Position numbers and translations under genes: made by a program
Assembly: GCA_003584705.1 (NCBI GenBank)
Contig: AP018536.1
Coordinates: 3,286,001-3,350,000 of the forward strand
DNA: 64,000 nucleotides
Direction: 5' to 3'
DNA from: Lachnospiraceae bacterium GAM79
GTDB taxonomy: Bacteria > Bacillota > Clostridia > Lachnospirales > Lachnospiraceae
In this document: one piece after another, positions 35,385 through 44,817 of the stretch
Position numbering within the stretch: position 1 is the stretch's first letter
Layout: each line of letters opens with the position of its first letter
The notes under the pieces: generated by a model
The model's input: the letters and a program-made list of their open reading frames with translations, nothing else
Databases searched by the model: none
What the model was told of the DNA's origin: nothing

Positions 35385-36665
35385 TCAATCTTCAATGGTG
35401 GCTTGACCATTCATGAGCATCGGAAGGAGCCAGTCACGTAAATTGGATAACCTTTGAATTTCCTCATAATTCTTTGATTTTAAAGGAAATATAGATGCAA
35501 GCCTTTCTTTAAATTTTAAAATGACAGATAATGGTGGTACACATAGTTCTGTTTCCAGAAGGGTATTTATACGGATGCCTTTAAATATACTTCCAGTAGA
35601 GCTAGATGTTGCATGTTTAATAAAAGCATCACTCATAAAATATAAATACAAAAATGCTGGCGTAATAATATCAGTGTTTGCACGAATTGAAAATACAGAT
35701 TCGTTGATATCCCAATCCGTAGGTTCTGATTGAATGAGGTAGCAACGTCCTAATGGGGCGATACTTGCAAATAAGATATCTCCTATTTGAATATCAGATC
35801 TGTTATGAACGATAGTTCGTGCAGATTCATCAATAGTGTCACAACCTGTAAAATCTAAAGTTCCATTAGGAGTCAGATTTTTTACAGTAATGTATTTTAT
35901 ATCACCTGTTCCTAGTTTAAAATTATCTCTTGGGTTCAAACCAGTGCAAATATTTGAAATAATATCTTGTACTTTACAAAATGTCCAGCCTTCTGGAATA
36001 ATGTGACCATTAGAATTTACCATTTTACCGCCGGAGGACTTATATGGTTTACCGTTTTCATTCGGAAAATCAAACTGTACAAACCAATAGTCATAGATGG
36101 TCTTTGCCATCTCTTCTAAATAATCATTTATCTCCTTATTTTTTTGAATTTTGCACTCAACAGCATAAAGCATATCCCCAATTCTTACCTGTTCTTCATA
36201 AATTGGCAAGTAAACATCCAAAAACGTAAAAATATCCTCATTAAAACTTGCTCTCAAAGTCATAAAGGCATTATTAGTTACAGCTTTACGAAACAATTCA
36301 CTTCTAAAATAAAATGCCATGTACTTGGGATATGCTATTCCTTCTTTCTTAGGTCTAAGGCGTTTTGTAAATCCACTATAAGTTGCTTTTGGATAATCCT
36401 TTACTGCTACACAACTCATAGCTAGTTCGTCTATTGTTTCACTTGTTCGTGTAATAAGGACATCTCCTGCTTTTATCGAATATATCTCCTGTTCTTTCTC
36501 ATTTGTATCCATCAAATCAGGTAACTCATCTGGCAAAAAATAATTATTAAAGACTGTGCTAAAAGATACAAATGGTGCACCATGTCCAGCCTGTTCTTTT
36601 GTAGATGAAATTCCGGAACTCATCTCATATAAATCAGATAAAGCATATTTTGTAATCCTACTCAT
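35385..36665 (-). CDS. hsdS: Type I restriction specificity subunit (proximal copy)
   Basis: 426 residues; its start overlaps the end of hsdM by 8 bases, so it is the copy most surely translated with the methylase. Domain 1 (about 1-170, SRITKYALSDLYEMSSGIS) is unrelated to that of the distal copy. After EINDYLEEMAKTIYDY near residue 178, the rest is the same as the distal copy. HsdS sets the DNA sequence bound by HsdM2S and HsdR2M2S, each recognition domain reading one half-site. The sharp switch from unrelated to identical sequence at the INDYL site is the mark of domain shuffling. Confidence 0.95.
   Translation of the reverse strand: MSRITKYALSDLYEMSSGISSTKEQAGHGAPFVSFSTVFNNYFLPDELPDLMDTNEKEQEIYSIKAGDVLITRTSETIDELAMSCVAVKDYPKATYSGFTKRLRPKKEGIAYPKYMAFYFRSELFRKAVTNNAFMTLRASFNEDIFTFLDVYLPIYEEQVRIGDMLYAVECKIQKNKEINDYLEEMAKTIYDYWFVQFDFPNENGKPYKSSGGKMVNSNGHIIPEGWTFCKVQDIISNICTGLNPRDNFKLGTGDIKYITVKNLTPNGTLDFTGCDTIDESARTIVHNRSDIQIGDILFASIAPLGRCYLIQSEPTDWDINESVFSIRANTDIITPAFLYLYFMSDAFIKHATSSSTGSIFKGIRINTLLETELCVPPLSVILKFKERLASIFPLKSKNYEEIQRLSNLRDWLLPMLMNGQATIED
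36116..36131 (-). repeat. Recombination-site candidate S4 (inside hsdS spacer)
   Basis: Same 16-bp sequence in minus orientation, encoding INDYL of the proximal HsdS. It forms an inverted pair with 35365-35380 and a direct pair with 33761-33776. Confidence 0.75.
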
Positions 36666-38295
36666 ATTTCACCTTCTTTAACTGTACCAAAATTTCTGTC
36701 TGCAGTGCATTTCCCTCAGCAAACAATTCCGTTAATTTTTCTGTATATCCATCCATTTTTTTCTGAAACTCTTCTTGTGTCAGCTCAACATATTCAATCT
36801 TTACTTTAAAATACTGTCCTGCGCTGAATGAACATTTTTTCTGCTCTATCTTGTCATAATCTACAACCACAGAAAAATCATCCTTTGTTTCAAAGTTATT
36901 AAAGGTATTGATAATATTCTCTATTTCTTCTGGTGATAAAACCGTTCTTTGGTTTTTTCCATCTACCCTAATCTTTGTTCCAAGTTTAGATGCATCCATT
37001 AAGATTGCCTGATCATACTTCTTTGAATTGTCTAAAAATAACACAGATACATTTGTTCCTGTCGTAGCAAAAATATTGCTTGGCATTGAGACAACACCTC
37101 TGAGCATTCTGTCTTCAATAATGCGTTCTCGTATTTTCTTAGGGATTCCGGTTCCTGCTGTTAGAAATCCTGTTGGAACTACTACGGCTGCTCTGCCACC
37201 ATTCTCTTTCATGGAAAAAATAATGTGCTGTAAGAACATCTGATAGATTGCCATGCTATCCTTTTTCTTATTTGGTACATTAGGCACTCCAGCCCAAAAT
37301 CTTTCTTTATAAATATCTCCCGCAAGAGTATCTCTGTTATCAGAAAAATCCACATTAAATGGAGGATTGCTAACAATATAATCAAATTTCATCAAACCAT
37401 TTTTCTGACGGTTCAAATGCTGTGGAGAAAGAAGTGTATCTCCATGCACTACATGACCAAGTGAATGTACCAAGTTATTTAAAATAAGATTGAGTCTCAA
37501 AAATTCATTAGACTTTTGAGAAATATCCTGTGTATAAATCGTACAATTACTTTCGCCAATTTCATGTGCAAGTGCAAGTACCAGAGTTCCAGAACCTGCT
37601 GCCGGATCATATACGGTTACATTCTGCACACCTTCCGGCACCATAATTCTTGCAATAATACTTGCAATAGAATGTGGTGTATAATATTCTGCATACTTGC
37701 CAAAATCCTTGTTATAATCCTTAATCAGATACTCAAAAATAGTCGCGAAAAAGTCATACTTCTGTGAAAAAGCCTCTGCAAAACTGAATGTAACTAATTT
37801 ATCAATCATAGCTTTGCAGAAATCAGACCTCCGATTTGACTCTGTTACATTTTGAGATAAATTCTGATCAAATAGACGAATCTTATCACCGGAGCCAGTA
37901 CTTACAGAGAACACATCTAGATTAGTGTTAGAAATATCCCATAAGGTTGAATCAAATAATTCGTTAAACTTCTCATCATTCTTATGATTGAAAAGATAAG
38001 ATATAAAATGCTCTCTCTTGAGTTTTGCAGTAGCCGGTGGTAGAAGCATCATAAGCATTTCATAGTCATCTTCTGACATATTATTTAATGCCTGCTCCAC
38101 ATTCTCGGAATTTTTTTGCTCTTCATCCGCCTGCTGTACCTCATAGATAAACTTATCATTTAAAAACTTATACAAAAAAATCTCTGTTATAATCTTATAT
38201 TCACTACTAGCATTACCAAGTCCAAAATTGGCACATACTGTCTTAAGATCATCTATCATCTGTTTTGTATTTGCTATTATTGCTTCTGTTGTCAT
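36658..38295 (-). CDS. hsdM: Type I restriction-modification DNA methyltransferase subunit
   Basis: 545 residues from ATG 38295 (MTTEAIIANTKQ), which shares one base with the hsdR stop (TGATG), so translation is coupled. The helical N-terminal domain is at about 1-170. The SAM-binding motif VYDPAAGSGTLVLAL is near residue 240 and the N6-adenine catalytic motif VSNPPFNVDF near 325. The C-terminus (LTQEEFQKKMDGYTEKLTEL) would contact HsdS. It methylates adenine in the site chosen by HsdS. The region is AT-richer than its flanks, suggesting acquisition. Confidence 0.95.
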   Translation of the reverse strand: MTTEAIIANTKQMIDDLKTVCANFGLGNASSEYKIITEIFLYKFLNDKFIYEVQQADEEQKNSENVEQALNNMSEDDYEMLMMLLPPATAKLKREHFISYLFNHKNDEKFNELFDSTLWDISNTNLDVFSVSTGSGDKIRLFDQNLSQNVTESNRRSDFCKAMIDKLVTFSFAEAFSQKYDFFATIFEYLIKDYNKDFGKYAEYYTPHSIASIIARIMVPEGVQNVTVYDPAAGSGTLVLALAHEIGESNCTIYTQDISQKSNEFLRLNLILNNLVHSLGHVVHGDTLLSPQHLNRQKNGLMKFDYIVSNPPFNVDFSDNRDTLAGDIYKERFWAGVPNVPNKKKDSMAIYQMFLQHIIFSMKENGGRAAVVVPTGFLTAGTGIPKKIRERIIEDRMLRGVVSMPSNIFATTGTNVSVLFLDNSKKYDQAILMDASKLGTKIRVDGKNQRTVLSPEEIENIINTFNNFETKDDFSVVVDYDKIEQKKCSFSAGQYFKVKIEYVELTQEEFQKKMDGYTEKLTELFAEGNALQTEILVQLKKVKYE

Positions 38296-41200
38296 CAGGA
38301 AACCCAATCCCTTTCTAATATATATTCTTTCGACAGACAATTATCTATAAACATAAGTTGAGGTTTGTCTATTCTAACATTTTCTCCCATACATGCTCTC
38401 AAAATAATTGGCTGTAACGATTTAATAAAATAATCCTCATTATCAAGGATATTCTCATTATGAGCAATCTGATCATCTGCCTTAGACTTAACACTCATTA
38501 AAATTCTATGTACAGTAATTGCATCTGCAATGGGTGGTGGACTACCCATAATTCTCTTATGAGTTCTCATGTATTTAACATCACCTGAATACTTTGCCGC
38601 AAGCATACGATCTGCCAGATTTCTTTTTTCTGCCTTCTTTTTCAAAGTATCCAGTTCCCCCATCATCTGCTTCATTTCATCTGCTGTAAGTTCCTCAATA
38701 TTTTTCTTCTTGAATACCCGCTTTAATTCATCAAGAAGTGCAATGTATTCTGGATCTTTTGGATCAAGGCATCTGTCTACGATTTCTCTTCTTGTTTTTT
38801 CCAGGCTATCTCTAAATGAATCAGCAATGATAAGTTCTTCTTCTTTTATCTTGCGAAACTGGAAATCTATCTGATCCAATGCCATATTGAGTACCTGTGA
38901 CATATCCTCTGATGAATCAATGCTATTTTTTAAGTTAATAATGCTAATTCGATTATTGACCTCATTCAGACACTTAATTGCATTCTCGACATTGAAATGT
39001 TCGTATAAATCCTCATACCCATACAAACGGATCAGATTATACATCGCCTTGTAATTTTCTAATGCTTGTCGTAAATCAAGTAACTGCTTCTTATCATCAA
39101 TCTCGCTAATTTGATTAATAAAACTTACCACATTGCTTGTATCATATAGAAAAAGCTGATTTTTTACAACATTCAGATCTTTTTCAATATCTTCTTTGCT
39201 CTTGAAAATATTACTATAGTTTTGTACCTCATCTCCAAGTTCAGATTGAAGTTCATCAAAATATGCTTTATTTGTTTTATCAAACTCATCTTTGATATTT
39301 GCAAAATCAACAACATATCCATAATGATAACCTTTATACGGGCGATTTACTCTAGTTAACGTTTGAAGCAGATTATGTGCTTTAATCATTCGTGCCAAAT
39401 ACTGCTTTTTTAATCGAGGAGCATCAAAGCCGGTCAAAAGCATGTTATAGACCACCAAAATATCTATATTGCCTTTTTTAAAATCTTCTTGATTATTTTT
39501 TCGATCCTGTTTCGTACCTTCATCATGCAAAACAAGCGCATGCGTATACGCAGAAAACCTTTTCAACTGTCTGTCAACTTCTCTTGCCTGTTCAGAAGAA
39601 TCGCATACTATCATTGCTCCAATTGAAGAATCTAATGCTGCTCTTCCTTCGCCAAAATCGTGAACAATGTAGTCGACCATTTTCTCTACAAATTTAGGAT
39701 GTGCATACAAATCTTTCTTATTAATGCTTCCCTGCTTTACAATTTGATCAAGAGTTTCATTCATTTGATTCTTATATGTGGTCTCAATCTCCTCACGAAT
39801 CAGTTTCAATGTATAGCCATCCGCAATTGACTGATTATAGTAATATTTATGTATATAATTGCCAAATACATCTTTCGTATTATATCCTTCACCTATAAGA
39901 GGCGTACCTGTCAGCGCAATCTGTACTGCATTTCTATCTGATGCCATAAGATTAGCCAAAAATGAACCTACTGGATTATAACTTCGATGTGCCTCATCGA
40001 GGAAGTACACTCTTTGCACCTCCACATTATAATCAGATGGTTTAGTCACGGATTCTTTTGAGAACTTCTGAATGTTGATTACGGTCATCGTCACCTTACC
40101 ACTGGCATTAGATTCCCCAGGGAGCGTAATGTCTGTAACAAATTCGTCCTTATCTTTAATCAATTTTACTTTTAGTCCCCTTGCTTCAAATTCGTTCTTT
40201 GCTTGTTCCGCTAAATCTAAACGATCAACAATAAAATAAAATTTTGCAATTTTCCCCTCTTCTTTACTAAAATAATCTGTCAAGAATCGCACATTTGAAT
40301 ATGCAAGAGCAGTTTTTCCACTACCTTGTGTATGCCAAATGACACCTTTTCTAATCCCTTCACGCAATCTATCGCGTATTGCCAATGTTGCAAACAACTG
40401 CGGATAACGCATGATATGTTTTTCAATTTCTGTAATCCCGTCTTTATTGGTCGTTGTTTTGTAGCAAATACCATACTTCAATAAAAACAATAATCTTTCT
40501 TTTGTATATAACGATGTAATAATACGATTTGTCGGTGAATCTTCCGATAAAGAAGATATATACTCTGGAGTCCCTTTAATAGAAATTAGGTTGGTGTCAC
40601 TTAATATAAAAGCTTCATTCTTGGGAACAATTGCCTTCATTTTTGCCCTTAATTTAATTTTCCCGCTCTCTGGCTCACGAAACTTGCTAAAAAACATTCT
40701 CCTATAACTGCTAGAAGCATAAAAAGCCCCCTGAATTGGCTCAATATCCGAATCATCATATTCGTTATTATTGGAAAATACCATAAACTGTGTAATTCCA
40801 ACAAAGCGACGATATATCTTATTGCCAAATCTTTTCTCCATACGATTTCGTTCTGTCAAAATCCCCTCTCGATTGTTATGACGCTTAACTTCAATAAATG
40901 ATAAAGGTATTCCATTAATTAAAACAACTATATCAGGGCGAAAACTGTCATCTCCATTTTCATATGGTAATTCAGTTACAACCGTATAGTCATTATTTGC
41001 TCCACCAACATCATCAAAATCAATCAGTTTAATTCCGTCAATACCTGATTGCAAAATCTGAAAAAATGATTTGCCCAAATCATCATTCCCTAATTTAATC
41101 TTAAGTTCCCCAATAATCTTTTTTGCGTCTGCAAGTATGAAATTTTTATGATTGATTCGATTAATCGCAGACAAAAATTGACTATAAAAGATATTAGTAT

Positions 41201-41315
41201 CACCATCATAGTCTACGTTACGTTCTTTATCTTTAATTGACATATAGGTATATCCAAGTCTTGTAAAATGCACAAGTGCCGGTATCTTTACTCTGGAATC
41301 CTCTGGTCTTCCCAT
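38295..41315 (-). CDS. hsdR: Type I restriction endonuclease/translocase subunit
   Basis: 1006 residues, full family length. The PD-(D/E)XK nuclease is at about 125-175, with FRPDIVVLINGIPLSFIEVKR (Asp...Glu-x-Lys). The superfamily-2 motor follows: Walker A WHTQGSGKTALAY near residue 342, DEAH box VYFLDEAHRS near 447, LTGTPLIGEG near 475 and motif VI LTRVNRPYKG near 665. The C-terminal helical region binds the methylase. It cuts unmethylated DNA after ATP-driven translocation. GAGGGGG lies before the ATG. First gene of the hsdR-hsdM-hsdS-recombinase-hsdS operon. Confidence 0.95.
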   Translation of the reverse strand: MGRPEDSRVKIPALVHFTRLGYTYMSIKDKERNVDYDGDTNIFYSQFLSAINRINHKNFILADAKKIIGELKIKLGNDDLGKSFFQILQSGIDGIKLIDFDDVGGANNDYTVVTELPYENGDDSFRPDIVVLINGIPLSFIEVKRHNNREGILTERNRMEKRFGNKIYRRFVGITQFMVFSNNNEYDDSDIEPIQGAFYASSSYRRMFFSKFREPESGKIKLRAKMKAIVPKNEAFILSDTNLISIKGTPEYISSLSEDSPTNRIITSLYTKERLLFLLKYGICYKTTTNKDGITEIEKHIMRYPQLFATLAIRDRLREGIRKGVIWHTQGSGKTALAYSNVRFLTDYFSKEEGKIAKFYFIVDRLDLAEQAKNEFEARGLKVKLIKDKDEFVTDITLPGESNASGKVTMTVINIQKFSKESVTKPSDYNVEVQRVYFLDEAHRSYNPVGSFLANLMASDRNAVQIALTGTPLIGEGYNTKDVFGNYIHKYYYNQSIADGYTLKLIREEIETTYKNQMNETLDQIVKQGSINKKDLYAHPKFVEKMVDYIVHDFGEGRAALDSSIGAMIVCDSSEQAREVDRQLKRFSAYTHALVLHDEGTKQDRKNNQEDFKKGNIDILVVYNMLLTGFDAPRLKKQYLARMIKAHNLLQTLTRVNRPYKGYHYGYVVDFANIKDEFDKTNKAYFDELQSELGDEVQNYSNIFKSKEDIEKDLNVVKNQLFLYDTSNVVSFINQISEIDDKKQLLDLRQALENYKAMYNLIRLYGYEDLYEHFNVENAIKCLNEVNNRISIINLKNSIDSSEDMSQVLNMALDQIDFQFRKIKEEELIIADSFRDSLEKTRREIVDRCLDPKDPEYIALLDELKRVFKKKNIEELTADEMKQMMGELDTLKKKAEKRNLADRMLAAKYSGDVKYMRTHKRIMGSPPPIADAITVHRILMSVKSKADDQIAHNENILDNEDYFIKSLQPIILRACMGENVRIDKPQLMFIDNCLSKEYILERDWVS

Positions 41316-41411
41316 AAGTATTTCCCCCTCTAATCACGTCATTTATACAACGTATATCCTTCTTTTACTAAATACTATGCACTACCATATAGATGTTATT
41401 TTTAAGTAATA

Positions 41412-41440
41412 CTCTTATTTTTAGTATATTCCTTTGTCAA
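41412..41440 (-). promoter_or_regulatory. Possible hsd operon promoter
   Basis: On the minus strand TTGACA (41435-41440) is followed after 17 bases by the weak -10 TAAGAG (41412-41417), about 100 bases before the hsdR ATG. Confidence 0.4.
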
Positions 41441-41487
41441 AATAGTTCAATATAAAACAGTATGTTATTCACACTCAATTATTACTA

Positions 41488-42795
41488 TTATTCTTCCATA
41501 TATTTTTTCACCCGGTCAATATGATAAAGCGGAATATTCGTCATCCATTCCTGCTCTCTGTAATCCGACATTGACGTCCGGATCGCAATTTTCGGCTGAT
41601 ATTTTTCGCAGAACATCTTCAGGCTCTTCGCTCTGAGGTTTTCCTCCGCTTTTACCTCTATGGGAATTACGGATGTTTTCCCCTGCACCATGAAATCAAT
41701 CTCTCCGGAAGAGTTTTCCGTGCTGTAATAATAGGGGATCACTCCCACTTCAGAGATCAACTGCTGGAGCACATACTGTTCTGTCAATGCTCCCTTAAAT
41801 TCTGTAAATATCCGGTTTCCGTCGATAATCACCCTGGCATCCAGATCCGTCATGGCAATCAGCAATCCGATATCCAGCAGGTATATTTTAAATGCATCCA
41901 GATTCAGATAAGCTTTTAATGGTAACGCCGGTTTGCTCACACGATTTACTTTATGGATCAGTCCGCAATCCAAAAGCCACTGGATTGCCAGTTCAAAATC
42001 TTTTGCCCTGGCGCCCTCTCTCACCTGTCCGTAGATATATTTTTTATTTTCTTTTGCCAGCTGCATCGGAATGGAATCCCACACCAGGTTCAATCGGGGA
42101 ACCAGAGAATTCTCCGCATGCTTGGAAAAATCCTGGCGGTAATAATTCAGCAGATCTTTCTGAATTTCTCTGACCCGCCCGAAATCTTTATCATTCACAT
42201 AGGACTGGACCACTTCCGGCATACCACCGACATAATAGTACTCTCTCAGACGATCCTTGTATTTGGAAGCGAAGGTATTGATCATTTGCGTATCCCCGGA
42301 CTGCAGAAGCTCTGCAAATCGTTCTTCTCCCAAGGCGCACAAAAATTCCTGGAAATTGAGCGGATACAGATCCATGAAGTCTACCTTGCCTACCGGGAAA
42401 GAGGTGCCCTTGTGCATCGCCACACCCAGCAGGGAACCGGCAGCTACAATGGCATATTCCGGAGCATTTTCGCAAAAATACTTTAAAGAGGATAGTGCCT
42501 TCGGTACTTCCTGGATTTCATCAAAAATAAGTAAGGTATCTTCACTTTTGACCGAAACACCTGTCTCCACGCTGATTGCCAGAAGAATCCTTTCTACATT
42601 GATCTCTCCATCAAACACCTGTTGCATACGGGGATTACTGTCAAAATTGACATACGCTGTTTTCTCAAAACAGCTTGCTCCGAATTCCTTCATAAGCCAG
42701 GTCTTTCCTACCTGCCTGGCTCCGCGAATGATCAACGGCTTCCGGTTCTTTTTTTCTTTCCATTCTTTTAATCGTTCCAATGCAAACCGTCGCAT
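41488..42795 (-). CDS. AAA ATPase with DUF4143 domain
   Basis: 435 residues from ATG 42795 (MRRFALERLKEW), 7 bases after GGGAGG; ATG 42819 is less well placed. The N-terminal AAA domain has Walker A IIRGARQVGKTWLMKEFG near residue 30 and Walker B LLIFDEIQEVPKAL near 90. The C-terminal DUF4143 part is rich in Tyr/Leu and ends with a nuclease-like EIDFMVQ...IPIEVKAE stretch (about 375-395) of the PD-(D/E)XK type. The family is widespread in gut anaerobes; its role is unknown, with defence or toxin-like activity often suspected. It stands between the hsd operon and the IS30 element. Confidence 0.85.
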   Translation of the reverse strand: MRRFALERLKEWKEKKNRKPLIIRGARQVGKTWLMKEFGASCFEKTAYVNFDSNPRMQQVFDGEINVERILLAISVETGVSVKSEDTLLIFDEIQEVPKALSSLKYFCENAPEYAIVAAGSLLGVAMHKGTSFPVGKVDFMDLYPLNFQEFLCALGEERFAELLQSGDTQMINTFASKYKDRLREYYYVGGMPEVVQSYVNDKDFGRVREIQKDLLNYYRQDFSKHAENSLVPRLNLVWDSIPMQLAKENKKYIYGQVREGARAKDFELAIQWLLDCGLIHKVNRVSKPALPLKAYLNLDAFKIYLLDIGLLIAMTDLDARVIIDGNRIFTEFKGALTEQYVLQQLISEVGVIPYYYSTENSSGEIDFMVQGKTSVIPIEVKAEENLRAKSLKMFCEKYQPKIAIRTSMSDYREQEWMTNIPLYHIDRVKKYMEE

Positions 42796-42864
42796 GTCTG
42801 CCTCCCTTGTACTATTCACAATAGTTATCTACTTCTACTCTATCCCAGTAAAATTGCCTTGTCA

Positions 42865-42921
42865 ACAGAAATAAGTCCTTAAATTCGTATATATAATACA
42901 CTTTTAAGGACTTATTTCTGT
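42865..42921. repeat. 57-bp palindrome with IS-end-like arms
   Basis: Perfect 19-bp arms 42865-42883 and 42903-42921 around a 19-base AT-rich loop. The outer 12 bases ACAGAAATAAGT equal those in the terminal repeats of the nearby IS30-type element. A possible old insertion target or solo IS-derived element. Confidence 0.8.
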
Positions 42922-43055
42922 AATTTATTACATTTTTCAGGACGTAATTTCCGCTCTGCGCTACACTTGGTAAATAGCAAATTTAACTTCCGTTTTGCAA
43001 AGGTAACTTCTTCTTGAATTATTTTTGCAAGATTAACTTCGGGATCAGCACCTTG

Positions 43056-44747
43056 AAAACAGAAATAAGTATTGCGAAGACAGCGCCAACTGGAAATTAG
43101 TATTGCAGGAGTGGACTTTAGTATTACAAACCGCTTGAAATAGGGCTTTTTAGCATGTTACTATACTCTTGAAGTCATATTTTACTGTATGCAAATAAGA
43201 AGTCGTCGCTTCGTTTGCATGTTTGCAAGGGAAACTTCCACCTCTGGGATATGGGTGACATGATCAGGAGATGACATTGGCAGTTTTACTTCAGCAGTTC
43301 AGGTTTTAGTATGATTTCATTAGCAGGAACAGCTTCCAGGTTAAGCTTAGAGGCTGTATCCGCGCCATAAAAGAAGCTGAATAGTTGATGTGCGGATCGA
43401 TTATTCAGCTTCTTTCTTGTATAGGAGTTAATGTGACTCATCATCAGGTTGACTTTATCCTGTGTAAGAAAAGCAAATGATGTTTTCTTAGGAACAATCC
43501 TTCTGATGAATTCATGAGTTACTTCAATACTTCCTTTTTGATCAGGACGTTGCGGATCACAGTAAAACACATAGGTTCTGCGTCTTCCATCCTCATCAAA
43601 CTCTATTGCCAGCGGATCCGTAAATTCGCTTCCGCGATCTGCTAAGATGACCTGGAACATCTCACAGAATTGTTCCCGCCCAAGTATCTCATAAAGATGG
43701 TTCACCGCTTCTGTTACCGACTTGGCTGTATTCGCTTCCCTAAGATATGCCAGCATAAGGGAACAGTTTCTAAAGAATACTGTAAGCAGCACCTTTGTGG
43801 AATCCCTGGTGCCTTCTACCGAATCCATTTCCACCACGTTGAAATCAGGATGTCCTTTCATAAAAGCTTCAAAATCTTCGTAGGTACGCCCGATATGGCA
43901 TTTCTTATCGACACGTACAACCTTTTTGGATTTGCGTTTTTTATAACGCACTTTTCTTGGAAGATCTATATTTCCAGCAGAAAGTATGCCGGCATCTATG
44001 TAGTTATAAATGGTCCTTTCATCTACCATGATTTCTGCTGCATTGTTCATACAAATTTGATGAATCGACTGGCCTTGTCTGATAAGAGGCGAAAGGATGG
44101 CATCAAGCCGATCCAGTTCTTCTGGTGTTATATCGATACCCTTACGGGAATCAGAACGTGTCTCTTCGTATGTTTTATGAGCTTCCTTTGCATCATAGAA
44201 CTGTTTGGCAAGAGTACAGGAACGTACCTGTTTACATGAATTGCAAACATAGGGTGCTTTCTTTAGACTTGAACATTTTTCCTCTTCAAAATCAGGACAA
44301 TTGACCATGCACAAAGCACACTCAGAACAGTATGTTTTTCCGTGCCATAACCGATTAATAAACCCACAGCTATCTTCGCCACAGATATACTGCTTAGTGC
44401 ATCTCTTTCTGTGTCTGCATGGATTATAGCCTCTGGAACGCGTACCAGTATTTCGATAATCAAGATGGGCTTTCACTTCTTTAGAAACAGTTGATGGATC
44501 CTTGCCTATCAGAGCGCCTATTTCAACGAACGTCTGCCCCTCTTTTAAAGCTTTCTGTATGGTAATGCGATCATCCAGTGTCAGATGCTTATATTTATAG
44601 GATGACATGTATTTATCCTCCTTAGTCTTGCTGCCATCTCCTGACACTACTGAAGTGATTACCATTATTACACAAAAAAGAAAAGGAAGATCATCTATTT
44701 ACAAGACTATCTTCCATCTTCATGTTTGTATGACTTATTTCTGTTTT
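43056..44747 (-). mobile_element. IS30-family insertion sequence
   Basis: The likely ends are AAAACAGAAATAAGT (43056-43070) and its exact inverse (44733-44747), a 15-bp inverted repeat around one transposase gene, 1692 bp in all. Length and layout suit IS30. A 14-bp direct repeat TCTGCGCTACACTT occurs farther out (42955-42968 and 44795-44808), too long for an IS30 target duplication, so the flanks have probably been rearranged. The exact ends are my estimate. Confidence 0.7.
43286..44608 (-). CDS. IS30-family transposase
   Basis: 440 residues from ATG 44608 (MSSYKYKHLTLDDR), with AAGGAGG 8 bases upstream. The N-terminal helix-turn-helix is LTLDDRITIQKALKEG and KDPSTVSKEVKAH, characteristic of IS30. 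A cysteine-rich insert (about 65-135: CRHRKRC, CSECALCMVNC, CNSCKQVRSC) may bind zinc. The DDE catalytic residues are readable: Asp in VVEMDSVEGT, Asp in VILADRGSEF and Glu in the KGSIEVTHEFIR stretch. The gene appears intact. Confidence 0.93.
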   Translation of the reverse strand: MSSYKYKHLTLDDRITIQKALKEGQTFVEIGALIGKDPSTVSKEVKAHLDYRNTGTRSRGYNPCRHRKRCTKQYICGEDSCGFINRLWHGKTYCSECALCMVNCPDFEEEKCSSLKKAPYVCNSCKQVRSCTLAKQFYDAKEAHKTYEETRSDSRKGIDITPEELDRLDAILSPLIRQGQSIHQICMNNAAEIMVDERTIYNYIDAGILSAGNIDLPRKVRYKKRKSKKVVRVDKKCHIGRTYEDFEAFMKGHPDFNVVEMDSVEGTRDSTKVLLTVFFRNCSLMLAYLREANTAKSVTEAVNHLYEILGREQFCEMFQVILADRGSEFTDPLAIEFDEDGRRRTYVFYCDPQRPDQKGSIEVTHEFIRRIVPKKTSFAFLTQDKVNLMMSHINSYTRKKLNNRSAHQLFSFFYGADTASKLNLEAVPANEIILKPELLK

Positions 44748-44817
44748 ATAAAATATAAAAACCTTAGTAACTGGAAGTTACTTTTTCAATTGAGTCTGCG
44801 CTACACTTTTCAGGACG

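Larger units (their letters stand above)
35364..36133. repeat. hsdS 3' cassette, copy B of a long direct repeat
   Basis: Second copy of the sequence at 33009-33778, offset by exactly 2355 bases and in the same orientation. Identity stops abruptly at both ends, immediately outside the 16-bp inverted pair (35365-35380 and 36116-36131). Confidence 0.92.

Noticed and set aside
33009..36133. The hsdS duplication as an assembly artefact
   Set aside because: The copies have different upstream halves and flanks, stop exactly at 16-bp sites and surround a recombinase gene; a misassembly is still possible but less likely.
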